Below the pieces are notes generated by a model that was not told the DNA's origin, searched no databases, and was given only the letters and a program-made list of their open reading frames with translations. Shown here piece by piece: positions 50,970 to 59,311 of a DNA stretch of 64,000 nt (positions are counted from its first letter, which is position 1; every line of letters starts with the position of its first letter). The translations under genes were made by a program, and so were the position numbers. The stretch comes from Dyadobacter pollutisoli. GTDB lineage: Bacteria; Bacteroidota; Bacteroidia; Cytophagales; Spirosomataceae. The stretch spans positions 5,482,001 to 5,546,000 of the forward strand of contig NZ_CP112998.1 of NCBI RefSeq assembly GCF_026625565.1, read 5' to 3'.

Positions 50970-51722
50970 ATGGAGGCCTTGCTTACGACTGACGCTCTGA
51001 TCAGTTTATTGACCCTTACACTTTTGGAAGTAGTACTGGGCATTGATAACGTAATTTTTATCACTATTGTTTCAGGAAAGCTCCCTGCTGACCAACGAAA
51101 AAAAGCGCAAAACCAGGGATTGCTCATTGCATTGTTGCTGCGGGTCGCATTATTATTTGCCATTTCGTGGGTTATTGGCCTGAAAGAGGATCTTTTGACA
51201 CTTTTTGGCCACGGCTTCAGCGGACGCGATTTAATACTGTTAGGCGGCGGACTTTTTCTTTTATATAGTACTACCAAAGAAATTCACCACAAACTGGAAG
51301 GCGAAACAGAGGAGTTACCTTCCGATAATACGCCAAAAAAAGGTGCATTGACCTTTGGGAATGCACTGGTCCAAATCGCTCTTTTGAACATCATTTTCTC
51401 TTTTGACTCTGTTCTGACTGCCGTGGGGTTAGTGAAAGAAGTTCCGATTATGATCGCGGCGGTAGTAGCGTCTACATTTATCATGATCGCATTTGCCGCC
51501 AAAATCGGTGATTTTGTAAATAATCACCCTTCCATTAAAATTTTAGCGCTATCATTTTTGTTAATGATCGGTACCTTGTTGGTAGCAGAAGCGTTCCACT
51601 ACGAAATTCCGAAGGGATACGCCTATTTTGCCATGGCATTCTCGTTTCTCGTGGAATTACTGAATATGCGATTGGATAAAAACGCAAAAGGGCCTGTTAA
51701 ACTGCGTGACCGTATCAATTGA
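50970..51722 (+). CDS. TerC family membrane protein
   Basis: A 250-residue inner-membrane protein with seven or so membrane segments. TerC hallmarks: LEVVLGIDNVIFITI near the N-terminus and NIIFSFDSVLTAVGLV in the middle, each with the acidic residue proposed to bind metal. Members export manganese or take part in metal homeostasis and membrane-protein handling. The dnaG gene follows after an 18-base gap, so co-transcription is likely. Confidence 0.9.
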   Translation: MEALLTTDALISLLTLTLLEVVLGIDNVIFITIVSGKLPADQRKKAQNQGLLIALLLRVALLFAISWVIGLKEDLLTLFGHGFSGRDLILLGGGLFLLYSTTKEIHHKLEGETEELPSDNTPKKGALTFGNALVQIALLNIIFSFDSVLTAVGLVKEVPIMIAAVVASTFIMIAFAAKIGDFVNNHPSIKILALSFLLMIGTLLVAEAFHYEIPKGYAYFAMAFSFLVELLNMRLDKNAKGPVKLRDRIN

Positions 51723-51740
51723 TCAATTTAATTAAGAGAA

Positions 51741-53753
51741 ATGCGCATTAATCCCGAAACCGTTGAACGGATCAAACAAACAGCCGACATTGTGGAGGTT
51801 GTGGGGGATTTTGTGTCTCTTAAAAAAAAGGGCGCTAATTATTCAGCCTGCTGTCCTTTTCATAACGAGAAAACGCCGTCGTTTAACGTCAACCCTTCCA
51901 GGCAGATTTACAAATGCTTCGGATGTGGTGCCGCAGGAGACTCGATCAAGTTTGTAATGGACGTCGACGGCATTGGTTACGGAGAAGCATTGCGCTACCT
52001 GGCCAATAAATATAACATTGAAATAGAAGAAGAGGAGCTTACCGACGAGGAGGCTGTACGCCAAAATGAGCGGGAAAGCCTTTATATCATCCTAAACTTT
52101 GCTAAAAACTTTTATCAGCAACAGCTGCACGAAAGCGAGGAAGGGCAAGCAATTGGATTAAGTTATTTTCGTGAACGAGGTTTTACAAACGAAATCAGGA
52201 AGAAGTTCGAACTTGGTTATAGTCTGGATACCTGGGACTCTTTTTCCAAGGAAGCATTAGAAAAAGGTTACTCATCACAAATACTTGAAAAAGCCGGGCT
52301 GCTTATTCATAAAGAAGGTAGTCAGACGGCTGGTTACGACCGTTTCAGAGGTCGTGTCATTTTTCCGATCCATAATGTTGCAGGAAAAGTAATCGCTTTC
52401 GGGGCACGCATTCTGAAATCCGAGAAAGGCGGGGGGCAGAACCAAAAAGCGAACCAGCCAAAGTATCTCAATTCGCCGGAAACCGATGTTTACCATAAAA
52501 GTGAAGTACTTTATGGAATATTTCAAGCCAAAAATGCGATACGCCAGCAGGAGCATTGCTATCTGGTAGAAGGTTATACCGACGTTATTTCCCTGCATCA
52601 GGCTGGCATCGAAAACGTAGTAGCGTCCTCGGGAACTTCGCTCACCGTTGAGCAGATACGACTGATCGGACGATTTACACCCAATATCACAATTCTTTAT
52701 GACGGCGACATTGCGGGGATAAAAGCTGCATTGCGGGGACTCGACCTGGTGTTGGAGGAAGGCTTGAATGTAAACGTCGTTCTTTTCCCTGATGGAGATG
52801 ATCCGGATAGTTACGTTCGCAAGGTAGGTGCTGAGGCCTTCAAGGCCCATTTAAAAAAGGCGTCAAAGGACTTTATCACTTTTAAAACTGAGATTCTTTT
52901 ACAGGACGCGGGCAATGATCCATTCAGGCTCGCGGCGGTGATAGGCGAAGTTGTACAAAGCATTGTCAAGATACCTGATGCGATAAAGAGGCAGGTTTTC
53001 TTTCACCGCACATCAGAAATGATGAAGGTGGATGAGCAAATGCTTATCACCGAAGGCAACAAGCTACTCCGGAAATTACATACTCAGAAACCTCAGGAAC
53101 GAGGTACCCGGCAAACAGCGGCATCAGAGGCCTCCAATGACCTGGACGCAATGCTCAGCGGCTTCCGTCAGGATAGCCACGACATGCCGCCCGATTTGTT
53201 CGCCCCTGAATCCGAAGAACCGGAAACACCCCAGCGGAGCAAGCTATACTATCAGGAAGAGGCTTTTATCAGGTTGCTCGTGACTTATGGAACCAGGGAA
53301 TTGGAGCCAACTATAACGGTATGTCAGTATGTACTCGGCCAGATTGAGGGTATAGATTTCAATGACACCATTTTACATCATTTGCTGACATTGTTTCGGG
53401 AAAATTTCAGCAGAGGCTATGTCCTGCCGACGGATTATTTCAAAAATCATCATGAATCTGAAATAAGAAACATGACAATTGATTGGCTTACAGTAAAATA
53501 CGAGCTAAGCGAGTTATGGAAAGATAAACATGAGATCATTGTTCCTACTGAAACAGACGTACTCGACAAGACATCATTCAGCTACATTCTCAGACTAAAA
53601 AAAGCGTTTGTTGAAGAAAAAATGAAACGCTGCCTGCAAGAAGCAGTTCATGCAAAATCAGAGGAGGAGCAGACGAAGATCATGAGCGAATTTATGTTCT
53701 ATAAAGGTGTTAGCATGGCTGCCGCGAAAGAACTGGGCAGCGTTATCGGATAA
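51741..53753 (+). CDS. dnaG: DNA primase
   Basis: Makes RNA primers at replication forks. The 670-residue protein has the CHC2 zinc ribbon (C38, H41, C59, C62), the primase core with RFRGRVIFPI, the TOPRIM motifs EGYTDVISLHQ and LYDGDIAGIKA, and a C-terminal helicase-binding domain (about 490-670). Length is typical. It follows terC by 18 bases. Both metal sites appear intact. Confidence 0.96.
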   Translation: MRINPETVERIKQTADIVEVVGDFVSLKKKGANYSACCPFHNEKTPSFNVNPSRQIYKCFGCGAAGDSIKFVMDVDGIGYGEALRYLANKYNIEIEEEELTDEEAVRQNERESLYIILNFAKNFYQQQLHESEEGQAIGLSYFRERGFTNEIRKKFELGYSLDTWDSFSKEALEKGYSSQILEKAGLLIHKEGSQTAGYDRFRGRVIFPIHNVAGKVIAFGARILKSEKGGGQNQKANQPKYLNSPETDVYHKSEVLYGIFQAKNAIRQQEHCYLVEGYTDVISLHQAGIENVVASSGTSLTVEQIRLIGRFTPNITILYDGDIAGIKAALRGLDLVLEEGLNVNVVLFPDGDDPDSYVRKVGAEAFKAHLKKASKDFITFKTEILLQDAGNDPFRLAAVIGEVVQSIVKIPDAIKRQVFFHRTSEMMKVDEQMLITEGNKLLRKLHTQKPQERGTRQTAASEASNDLDAMLSGFRQDSHDMPPDLFAPESEEPETPQRSKLYYQEEAFIRLLVTYGTRELEPTITVCQYVLGQIEGIDFNDTILHHLLTLFRENFSRGYVLPTDYFKNHHESEIRNMTIDWLTVKYELSELWKDKHEIIVPTETDVLDKTSFSYILRLKKAFVEEKMKRCLQEAVHAKSEEEQTKIMSEFMFYKGVSMAAAKELGSVIG

Positions 53754-53777
53754 TTCACATTTAGTTTGTCACAGAAT

Positions 53778-54326
53778 ATGAAAAACCGCCTGCCTTTACT
53801 TTTTGTCGTGACAGTCCTATTGATGGCTGGCTGCAACTCTTCCTACAAAATTCTTAAACCGAAGCAGGAGGATAATTTCAAGCTTTCGGATTACGCTACT
53901 TTTGGATTTTATGATTTGGAAGCAAGTGGCGACACAATCCCTCAGAATTTTGAGAAAAATACCACCATCATCAAAGAAGCTATTGCTAAAAATTTGCTAG
54001 CCAGAGGCTTGGACGAAGCCAGGGATGCTAATTTGAAAATTAACATCGCACTATCGGTGAAAGAACAGCTTCAAACCAGGCAAACTGATTTCAGGACCGA
54101 CGGCTTACCAAGATACATGGGCCAGCGGCGTTACTCATGGAAAAGCGAAGAAGTAGTGGTCGGCAAATACCGCGAAGGCACATTGATGATCGACCTCGTG
54201 GATGCAGTGAACAACAAAATGGTGTGGCAAGGAGGAAGCACCGGCATCATTCCTGAAAAGAGCAGTAATTTCGAGGCACAAGTCAACCAGGTCGTTAAAG
54301 AGATTATAGACAAAATTCCAAGGTAG
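53778..54326 (+). CDS. DUF4136 domain lipoprotein
   Basis: A 182-residue lipoprotein: signal peptide LLFVVTVLLMAGCNSS with the lipid-attached cysteine about residue 19. The body fits DUF4136: LSDYATFGFYD, IKEAIAKNLLARGL, and the C-terminal strand GTLMIDLVDAVNNKMVWQGG with an end helix. Function unknown; the family is common in outer membranes of Bacteroidota. The ATG at 53778 is preferred over the TTG at 53766. Confidence 0.85.
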   Translation: MKNRLPLLFVVTVLLMAGCNSSYKILKPKQEDNFKLSDYATFGFYDLEASGDTIPQNFEKNTTIIKEAIAKNLLARGLDEARDANLKINIALSVKEQLQTRQTDFRTDGLPRYMGQRRYSWKSEEVVVGKYREGTLMIDLVDAVNNKMVWQGGSTGIIPEKSSNFEAQVNQVVKEIIDKIPR

Positions 54327-54337
54327 TATTGAAATCA

Positions 54338-54370
54338 AAAAGGGTCGCTTCTGTGAAGAAACAACCCTTT
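54338..54370 (+). terminator. weak hairpin between the converging DUF4136 and YtxH genes
   Basis: AAAGGGT and ACCCTTT flank an inner CTTC/GAAG pair. It may stop both transcripts. Confidence 0.45.
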
Positions 54371-54391
54371 CAATGTCTTGGATATTGGAGT

Positions 54392-54694
54392 TTATGCATT
54401 ATTGTTAACTGTGCTGCGTACTCTCTCGTTCACATTGTCTGCGACTGAGCCTGCTTTTTCTTTGACTGTACTTACATTTTTCAAAAAGCCATCTTTCAGT
54501 TTATCAGCCAAAACAGATAATTCTTCGAGGCTTTTTTCGTATTTGTCTTTGGCGCTTCCACCCAGGTCATTCGCTTTGTGCTTAATCAGCTTGCGCGTTT
54601 CCTTTCCATTTTTAGGAGCAACCAAAAGACCGATAGCAATACCAGTCAACAATGCGCCTATTGAGCCTATCAAAAATTTTTGGTTCTTGTTCAT
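54392..54694 (-). CDS. YtxH domain protein
   Basis: A 100-residue protein with one N-terminal membrane segment (FLIGSIGALLTGIAIGLLVA), the YtxH turn PKNGKETRKLI, then a long amphipathic helix (DKYEKSLEELSVLADKL). YtxH proteins are small general-stress membrane proteins. Divergent from the Ycf48-like gene. Confidence 0.85.
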   Translation of the reverse strand: MNKNQKFLIGSIGALLTGIAIGLLVAPKNGKETRKLIKHKANDLGGSAKDKYEKSLEELSVLADKLKDGFLKNVSTVKEKAGSVADNVNERVRSTVNNNA

Positions 54695-54751
54695 ATGAAT
54701 TTCCTATTTTGTGATAATAAAAGATTAGAACTGTAAATTAATAAAAATACT

Positions 54752-55903
54752 GTGCCACCTTACCCATTTGTTACTCCTTTTCGATCCAACGGCAACTTTT
54801 GGATTATCCTGGTCGCTATCCTGCTGTCAATCCCTGAAAAGACGTCAGCACAATGGAAGATTCTTGACATTAATACCAAGATCAATATGCGTGCGGTACA
54901 CGCTGTTTCACCGACTATATGCTGGATCGGCGGGACACGCGGAACGGTACTAAAAACTGTCAATGGCGGAAAAAGCTGGACAACCTTTAAAGTCCCGGGT
55001 GCAGATTCACTGGATTTCCGTGACATTCATGCTTTCGACAAACAAACTGCGATTGCGATGAGTGCCGGACTAGCGCAGGCCGACAAGGCGAAGATTTATC
55101 GTACAGCGGACGGCGGAGAGTCCTGGGTGCTTGTGTACCAATCTACACAAAATGGGGTTTTTCTGGATGGAATCGACTTTTGGGATACAAACAAAGGAAT
55201 ATGTATGGGTGACCCTGTGGAGGGAAAACTGTTTATACTTACCACTGATGACGGCGGAAAAAGCTGGCAGGAACTCGCCCTGGAAAAGCGTCCGGCCACT
55301 GAGCCCGGTGAGGCTTCATTTGCTGCCAGCGGAACTTCTATCCTCGCAACTGGAAAAAGCAGTGTATATGTAGGTACTGGTGGTGGGAAAAAAGCGCGGG
55401 TATTCCGCTCCGAAGATTTTGGGCAGACGTGGGACGTATCGGCGACACCACTACCTGCTGGCCCGACCAGCGGTATTTTCGGGCTAAGATTTTGGTCAAA
55501 AAAAAATGGGATCGCTGTGGGTGGCGACTACAAAAGGACTACCGACTCCACACAAAATGTGCTGACGACCGAAGATGGCGGCATAACCTGGAAACTGGTT
55601 AGCATGACAAAACCAACCGGTCTCAAAGAATGTGTCGATATTTACCACAAAACCAATGCGACCTGGAATGGTGACACACAAATACGATCAGACAACTATG
55701 CATTAATATCGACAGGGCCGTCAGGCAGCAGCTTTTCTCTCGATCGCGGTAAAACGTGGAGCGTACTGGGAACCGACGGCTTCCACGCCGCCAGCTTCGT
55801 CGGGAACGTTGGCTATGCAGTCGGTGGTAACGGATTAATTGGCAAAATAGAAAAGATCCCTACCAAAAAGCGCAAACGAAAACTGGCGTTTGTTGATCAG
55901 TAA
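54752..55903 (+). CDS. exported Ycf48/BNR-like beta-propeller protein
   Basis: A 383-residue secreted or periplasmic protein. It starts at a GTG (no ATG is near); an uncleaved anchor or signal (FWIILVAILLSIPEKTSAQ) follows. The body is a beta-propeller of BNR/Asp-box repeats, seen as TVNGGKSWTTF, TADGGESWVL, TTDDGGKSWQEL, SEDFGQTWDV, TEDGGITWKLV and DRGKTWSV. This resembles Ycf48 and sialidase-type propellers, but the enzymatic sialidase residues are not evident, so a binding or assembly role is more likely. Confidence 0.8.
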   Translation: MPPYPFVTPFRSNGNFWIILVAILLSIPEKTSAQWKILDINTKINMRAVHAVSPTICWIGGTRGTVLKTVNGGKSWTTFKVPGADSLDFRDIHAFDKQTAIAMSAGLAQADKAKIYRTADGGESWVLVYQSTQNGVFLDGIDFWDTNKGICMGDPVEGKLFILTTDDGGKSWQELALEKRPATEPGEASFAASGTSILATGKSSVYVGTGGGKKARVFRSEDFGQTWDVSATPLPAGPTSGIFGLRFWSKKNGIAVGGDYKRTTDSTQNVLTTEDGGITWKLVSMTKPTGLKECVDIYHKTNATWNGDTQIRSDNYALISTGPSGSSFSLDRGKTWSVLGTDGFHAASFVGNVGYAVGGNGLIGKIEKIPTKKRKRKLAFVDQ

Positions 55904-55934
55904 GCATTCTTTCTATCGCATTAACGTCCTAGAA

Positions 55935-56942
55935 TCAGATCCTGTCAATCAATTCCTTCACTTTTCTGACTTCGCGTCCGGCAAGATGATCGGCAATGGC
56001 GGCAGCATGATCCCGGCCGTTTTCGATAAAAACCTTTTCCGTAAATACGCCAGCCATGACGGTACCGCAGAGATACAGGCCGGGAACATTGGTTTCAAAA
56101 GTTTCGGAATCAAATGTTGGAACCTTGGTAACCGGGTCTAAAAATACACCGCAACGTGCCAGTAAATGCTCGTCGGGCAGATAGCCTACCAGCAGAAATA
56201 CAAAATCCGCAGGCAGCCACTCTGTTTCACCGGTTTCAATATTCTCAATTTGTATTCTTCCAGGTTCAATGGCTTTTGTAATGCTGTTGAACCGGGTATG
56301 GATCTTACCCTCCTTCACCCTGTTTTTGACATCAGGTACCAGCCAATATTTAACTTTTGTACGGAAATCGGCTTCTTTGTGAACAATAGTGACGTGCGCA
56401 TCGTGGCGGTACAATTCCAATGCAGCCTCTACCGAAGAATTGGAACCACCTACCAGCACTACATTGGTGAAAGAATACTTGAAAGGTTCGTCGTAGTAAT
56501 GCGAAACGTGGGCCAAGCTTTCGCCCGGCACATTCAGCATTCTCGGGACATCAAAATAGCCGGTTGCCAGCACTACATTTTTAGATTGAAAAACCTGCCC
56601 GTCATTAGAATACGTTAAAAAAGTGCCGTCAGGCTGCTTTTCCGTGCGGTCCACATCTATAAAAAGTTTGAAATTCAAATGAAAGTAGCCCGCAACCTTC
56701 CGATAATATTGTAAGGCTTCGGTACGATTCGCCTTCACCTCAGAAATCGCGAAAGGAATGCCTCCTATCTCAATATTTTCAGCTGTCGAAAAGAACTTCA
56801 TACGTCTCGGGTACCGTCGGATGGACTCGGTGAGGTTCCCTTTTTCCAAAATCAGATAATCCTGCCCGCTTTTGGCAAGTTCCACACCCATTGCAAGGCC
56901 GCACGGCCCTCCTCCGATAACAATTACGTCGTATATATGCAT
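55935..56942 (-). CDS. ypdA: YpdA family putative bacillithiol disulfide reductase
   Basis: A 335-residue FAD- and NADPH-dependent oxidoreductase. It has the FAD motif VIGGGPCGLAMGVEL at the N-terminus, the NADPH motif VVLVGGSNSSVEAALEL in the middle, and a C-terminal GLYLCGTVMAG. In Firmicutes YpdA reduces oxidised bacillithiol; its presence suggests the host makes this thiol, which is known for some Bacteroidota. Convergent with the Ycf48-like gene and divergent from pabB. Confidence 0.88.
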   Translation of the reverse strand: MHIYDVIVIGGGPCGLAMGVELAKSGQDYLILEKGNLTESIRRYPRRMKFFSTAENIEIGGIPFAISEVKANRTEALQYYRKVAGYFHLNFKLFIDVDRTEKQPDGTFLTYSNDGQVFQSKNVVLATGYFDVPRMLNVPGESLAHVSHYYDEPFKYSFTNVVLVGGSNSSVEAALELYRHDAHVTIVHKEADFRTKVKYWLVPDVKNRVKEGKIHTRFNSITKAIEPGRIQIENIETGETEWLPADFVFLLVGYLPDEHLLARCGVFLDPVTKVPTFDSETFETNVPGLYLCGTVMAGVFTEKVFIENGRDHAAAIADHLAGREVRKVKELIDRI

Positions 56943-57082
56943 TTCTTTGTCTGACCATCGGCTTTCGACCGTCGGCTGTTAGCTTCTTTATACCTCTTTT
57001 AACCCCCTAATTTAGATATTGGTTTCTGAACTTTGTAAATTACGTTACTGTTCAAAATGTTTAAATCCATTCAATTCACGGT

Positions 57083-58087
57083 TTGACAGACGATATCCGG
57101 ACTTTTGCTGAGAATCTCAATGCATGGGGAAAATCCAAAACTCCTTTTGTGTTTCTTGTTGATTATCAAGCCCAAAAGCCCAAAGCCTGGAAGTTGGCAG
57201 ATGTCGATCCCACGGAGATCCTTTTTGATTTCAATGGATTTTCAAATCAGCTGTCCCCGGAGAAAGTCGAGCTTCCCGCTGATCTGTATTTTCACAAATT
57301 CCCGATTCCCTTTACGCATTATCAGGCTCGATTTGATCATGTAGTCCATAATTTAAAAGCGGGTAATTCATTTTTGGTCAATCTTTCTGTTCCTACGAGA
57401 ATAGAAACCAATTTAAGTCTTTTTGAAATTTTCAGGAACAGCGAAGCGCCTTATCGATTTTGGTATAAAAATGAATTTGTCTGTTTTTCACCAGAAATAT
57501 TTGTCAGGATCAATGGAAACCGCATTTCTTCCTTTCCGATGAAAGGTACCATTGATGCTTCCATTCCGGATGCTGAAAACGTGATCCTTGCCGATCACAA
57601 AGAAGCGGCCGAGCATGCTACCATTGTTGACCTGATCCGTAATGACCTGAGTATGGTCGCCAAAAAGGTTTGGGTGGAACGATACCGTTACATTGATCGC
57701 CTTCAAACCAATGATAAGACATTGTTACAGGTGAGTTCCGAAATCGCAGGCCTGCTTCCCGATGATTTTGATGGCCGGTACGGCGATATACTGTTAAAAT
57801 TGCTTCCCGCTGGCTCCATTACCGGCGCGCCAAAGCCAAGTACTTTACAGATTATCAAGGATGCCGAAGGTTATGACCGCGGCTACTATACAGGTGTAAT
57901 GGGTTATTTCGACGGCCAGAATTTTGAGAGCGCCGTGATGATCAGGTTTATTGAAAATCAAAACGGGTACTACATTTTCAAAAGTGGTGGCGGGATTACG
58001 GCACTCAGCAATGCACAAAATGAATATCAGGAGTTAATAGATAAAGTTTACCTTCCGTTTAGCCATGTCCCACACATTATGTTTTGA
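57083..58087 (+). CDS. pabB: aminodeoxychorismate synthase component I-like (PabB)
   Basis: Makes 4-amino-4-deoxychorismate from chorismate for folate. A 334-residue chorismate-binding enzyme with VNLSVPTRIETN, FPMKGTID, DLIRNDLSMVA and PAGSITGAPKPSTLQII, the last being the chorismate/Mg motif. It lacks the N-terminal extra domain of longer PabB proteins, so it is of the short type common in Bacteroidota. Translation would start at a TTG; no in-frame ATG is near. Overlaps the aminotransferase gene by 23 bases. Confidence 0.88.
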   Translation: MTDDIRTFAENLNAWGKSKTPFVFLVDYQAQKPKAWKLADVDPTEILFDFNGFSNQLSPEKVELPADLYFHKFPIPFTHYQARFDHVVHNLKAGNSFLVNLSVPTRIETNLSLFEIFRNSEAPYRFWYKNEFVCFSPEIFVRINGNRISSFPMKGTIDASIPDAENVILADHKEAAEHATIVDLIRNDLSMVAKKVWVERYRYIDRLQTNDKTLLQVSSEIAGLLPDDFDGRYGDILLKLLPAGSITGAPKPSTLQIIKDAEGYDRGYYTGVMGYFDGQNFESAVMIRFIENQNGYYIFKSGGGITALSNAQNEYQELIDKVYLPFSHVPHIMF

Positions 58088-58667
58088 AACGATTTGTGTT
58101 GAAAATCGTCAGTTGAAAAACCTTTCGTATCACGAGGCAAGGCTTAACAGAACGCGCAGAGAACTTTGGGGCTATCAGGATCATTGGAGCTTGGCGGAAC
58201 TGATTGAAATTCCGGACAGTATCGAGAACGAAATGTACAAATGTCGGCTCGCCTTCAATGAAGAGATCGACAACATTAAATGGGAGCCTTACAACAGAAG
58301 AACGATCCGTGAAATCCAGCGGGTTTATCACGAAAGTATCGACTACTCTTTCAAATACGAAGACAGAACTGAGCTGAACACGCTCTTCGCCCAGCGCAAC
58401 GACGCAGACGAGATCCTGATCATTAAAAAAGGGATGGTTACCGATTCACTGTACTGCAATGTAGCTTTTTCAGACGGAGAACAATGGTTTACGCCATCTA
58501 CTCCCCTGCTACCAGGTACCCAACGAGCCTTTTTACTGGATTCGGGAATTATTCAGGAAGCTGAGATTTCCGAAGCTGACCTTCCAAAATTTCGTTGGAT
58601 TAAGCTTTTTAATGCGATGGTAAGTTGGGAGAATGCGCCTGAGTTGGCCATTGATACCATAGCGTGA
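58065..58667 (+). CDS. pabC: class IV aminotransferase-like, probable aminodeoxychorismate lyase (PabC-like)
   Basis: A 200-residue PLP fold-type IV protein. The PLP lysine is likely in YSFKYEDR and the family end WFTPSTPLLPGTQRAFLL is clear; the second-half motif VTDSLYCNVAF replaces the usual VTE(T/S). It is shorter than the usual 270 residues of PabC, lacking part of the N-terminal domain, but the 23-base overlap with pabB and the small size of this subtype support the lyase role (4-aminobenzoate plus pyruvate). Confidence 0.75.
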   Translation: MSHTLCFETICVENRQLKNLSYHEARLNRTRRELWGYQDHWSLAELIEIPDSIENEMYKCRLAFNEEIDNIKWEPYNRRTIREIQRVYHESIDYSFKYEDRTELNTLFAQRNDADEILIIKKGMVTDSLYCNVAFSDGEQWFTPSTPLLPGTQRAFLLDSGIIQEAEISEADLPKFRWIKLFNAMVSWENAPELAIDTIA

Positions 58668-58697
58668 TTGTAATTTATGTTTCTCGGTTCAAAATTG

Positions 58698-58705
58698 TAA
58701 ATTTG
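58698..58705 (+). promoter_or_regulatory. -7 element directly before a RelB-like antitoxin gene
   Basis: TAAATTTG (TAnnTTTG) ends five bases before the ATG at 58711, so the message would be nearly leaderless, as for the small cassette gene at 14493. The -33 side is weak. Confidence 0.45.
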
Positions 58706-58710
58706 ATACT

Positions 58711-58941
58711 ATGGACATTCAGACAGAAAAAATAGAATTAGCCAAAAGGCTGCTAGACACAGAAGATCAAACCATTATTGACGCCGTCAAATCCATTTTT
58801 AAAAATTTTGACGCCGATAATAAATGGGGTGATTTGCCGGAAAAGGTAATATCTGATGTTGAAGAATCTCTAAGGCAAATTGACGCAGGAATGGGCATAC
58901 CGCATCATAAAGCCCGAGAAACATATAAAAAATGGCTTTAG
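58711..58941 (+). CDS. antitoxin of a RelE/ParE-type pair
   Basis: A 76-residue acidic helical protein (IELAKRLLDTEDQTIIDAVKSIF, LPEKVISDVEESLRQIDAG, RETYKKWL), the usual antitoxin for the Bacteroidota ParE-like toxins. Overlaps the toxin gene by 10 bases. Unlike the pair at 2.9-3.4 kb, this one is intact. Confidence 0.75.
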   Translation: MDIQTEKIELAKRLLDTEDQTIIDAVKSIFKNFDADNKWGDLPEKVISDVEESLRQIDAGMGIPHHKARETYKKWL

Positions 58942-59231
58942 AGATTGTATGGACGCCGCGGGCATTAGAAAATTTTCATGACGTCATTGCCTATCTTGAA
59001 GAAAACTGGCCGGAACAGATCATAAAAGATTTTGTAAAAAGAACTGAAAATGTTTTAGCACTGATTGCAGACCATCCCCAGATATTTCGGAAAATTTCAG
59101 AAAATAGTGCTATTCGTGAAGCTGTGGTGACCAAACACAATCTGCTGATCTATAAAATTTACCCCGACCAGATTGTTCTTTTAGCCATGTTTGATACGCG
59201 CCAACATCCAAAAAAGAAGAGAATGTTTTAA
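58932..59231 (+). CDS. RelE/ParE family toxin
   Basis: A 99-residue toxin. It begins LEIVWTPRALENFHDVIAYLEENW, a family N-terminus, followed by two helices and the beta-sheet end NSAIREAVVTKHNLLIYKI and VLLAMFDTRQHPKK. Complete, with a normal ATG and translational overlap with its antitoxin. Likely target is mRNA on the ribosome (RelE) or gyrase (ParE); the sequence alone does not decide. Confidence 0.88.
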   Translation: MALEIVWTPRALENFHDVIAYLEENWPEQIIKDFVKRTENVLALIADHPQIFRKISENSAIREAVVTKHNLLIYKIYPDQIVLLAMFDTRQHPKKKRMF

Positions 59232-59311
59232 TATGCACGCACTTCCTGCGCGAAATTATAGCATCAATTAATCGTAACTTGTCGCATTTTCAGACACTTT
59301 CCCCACAACCA

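Noticed and set aside
52275..52850. 191-codon minus-strand frame inside dnaG
   Set aside because: Shadow of the conserved TOPRIM region of dnaG; no independent start signals.
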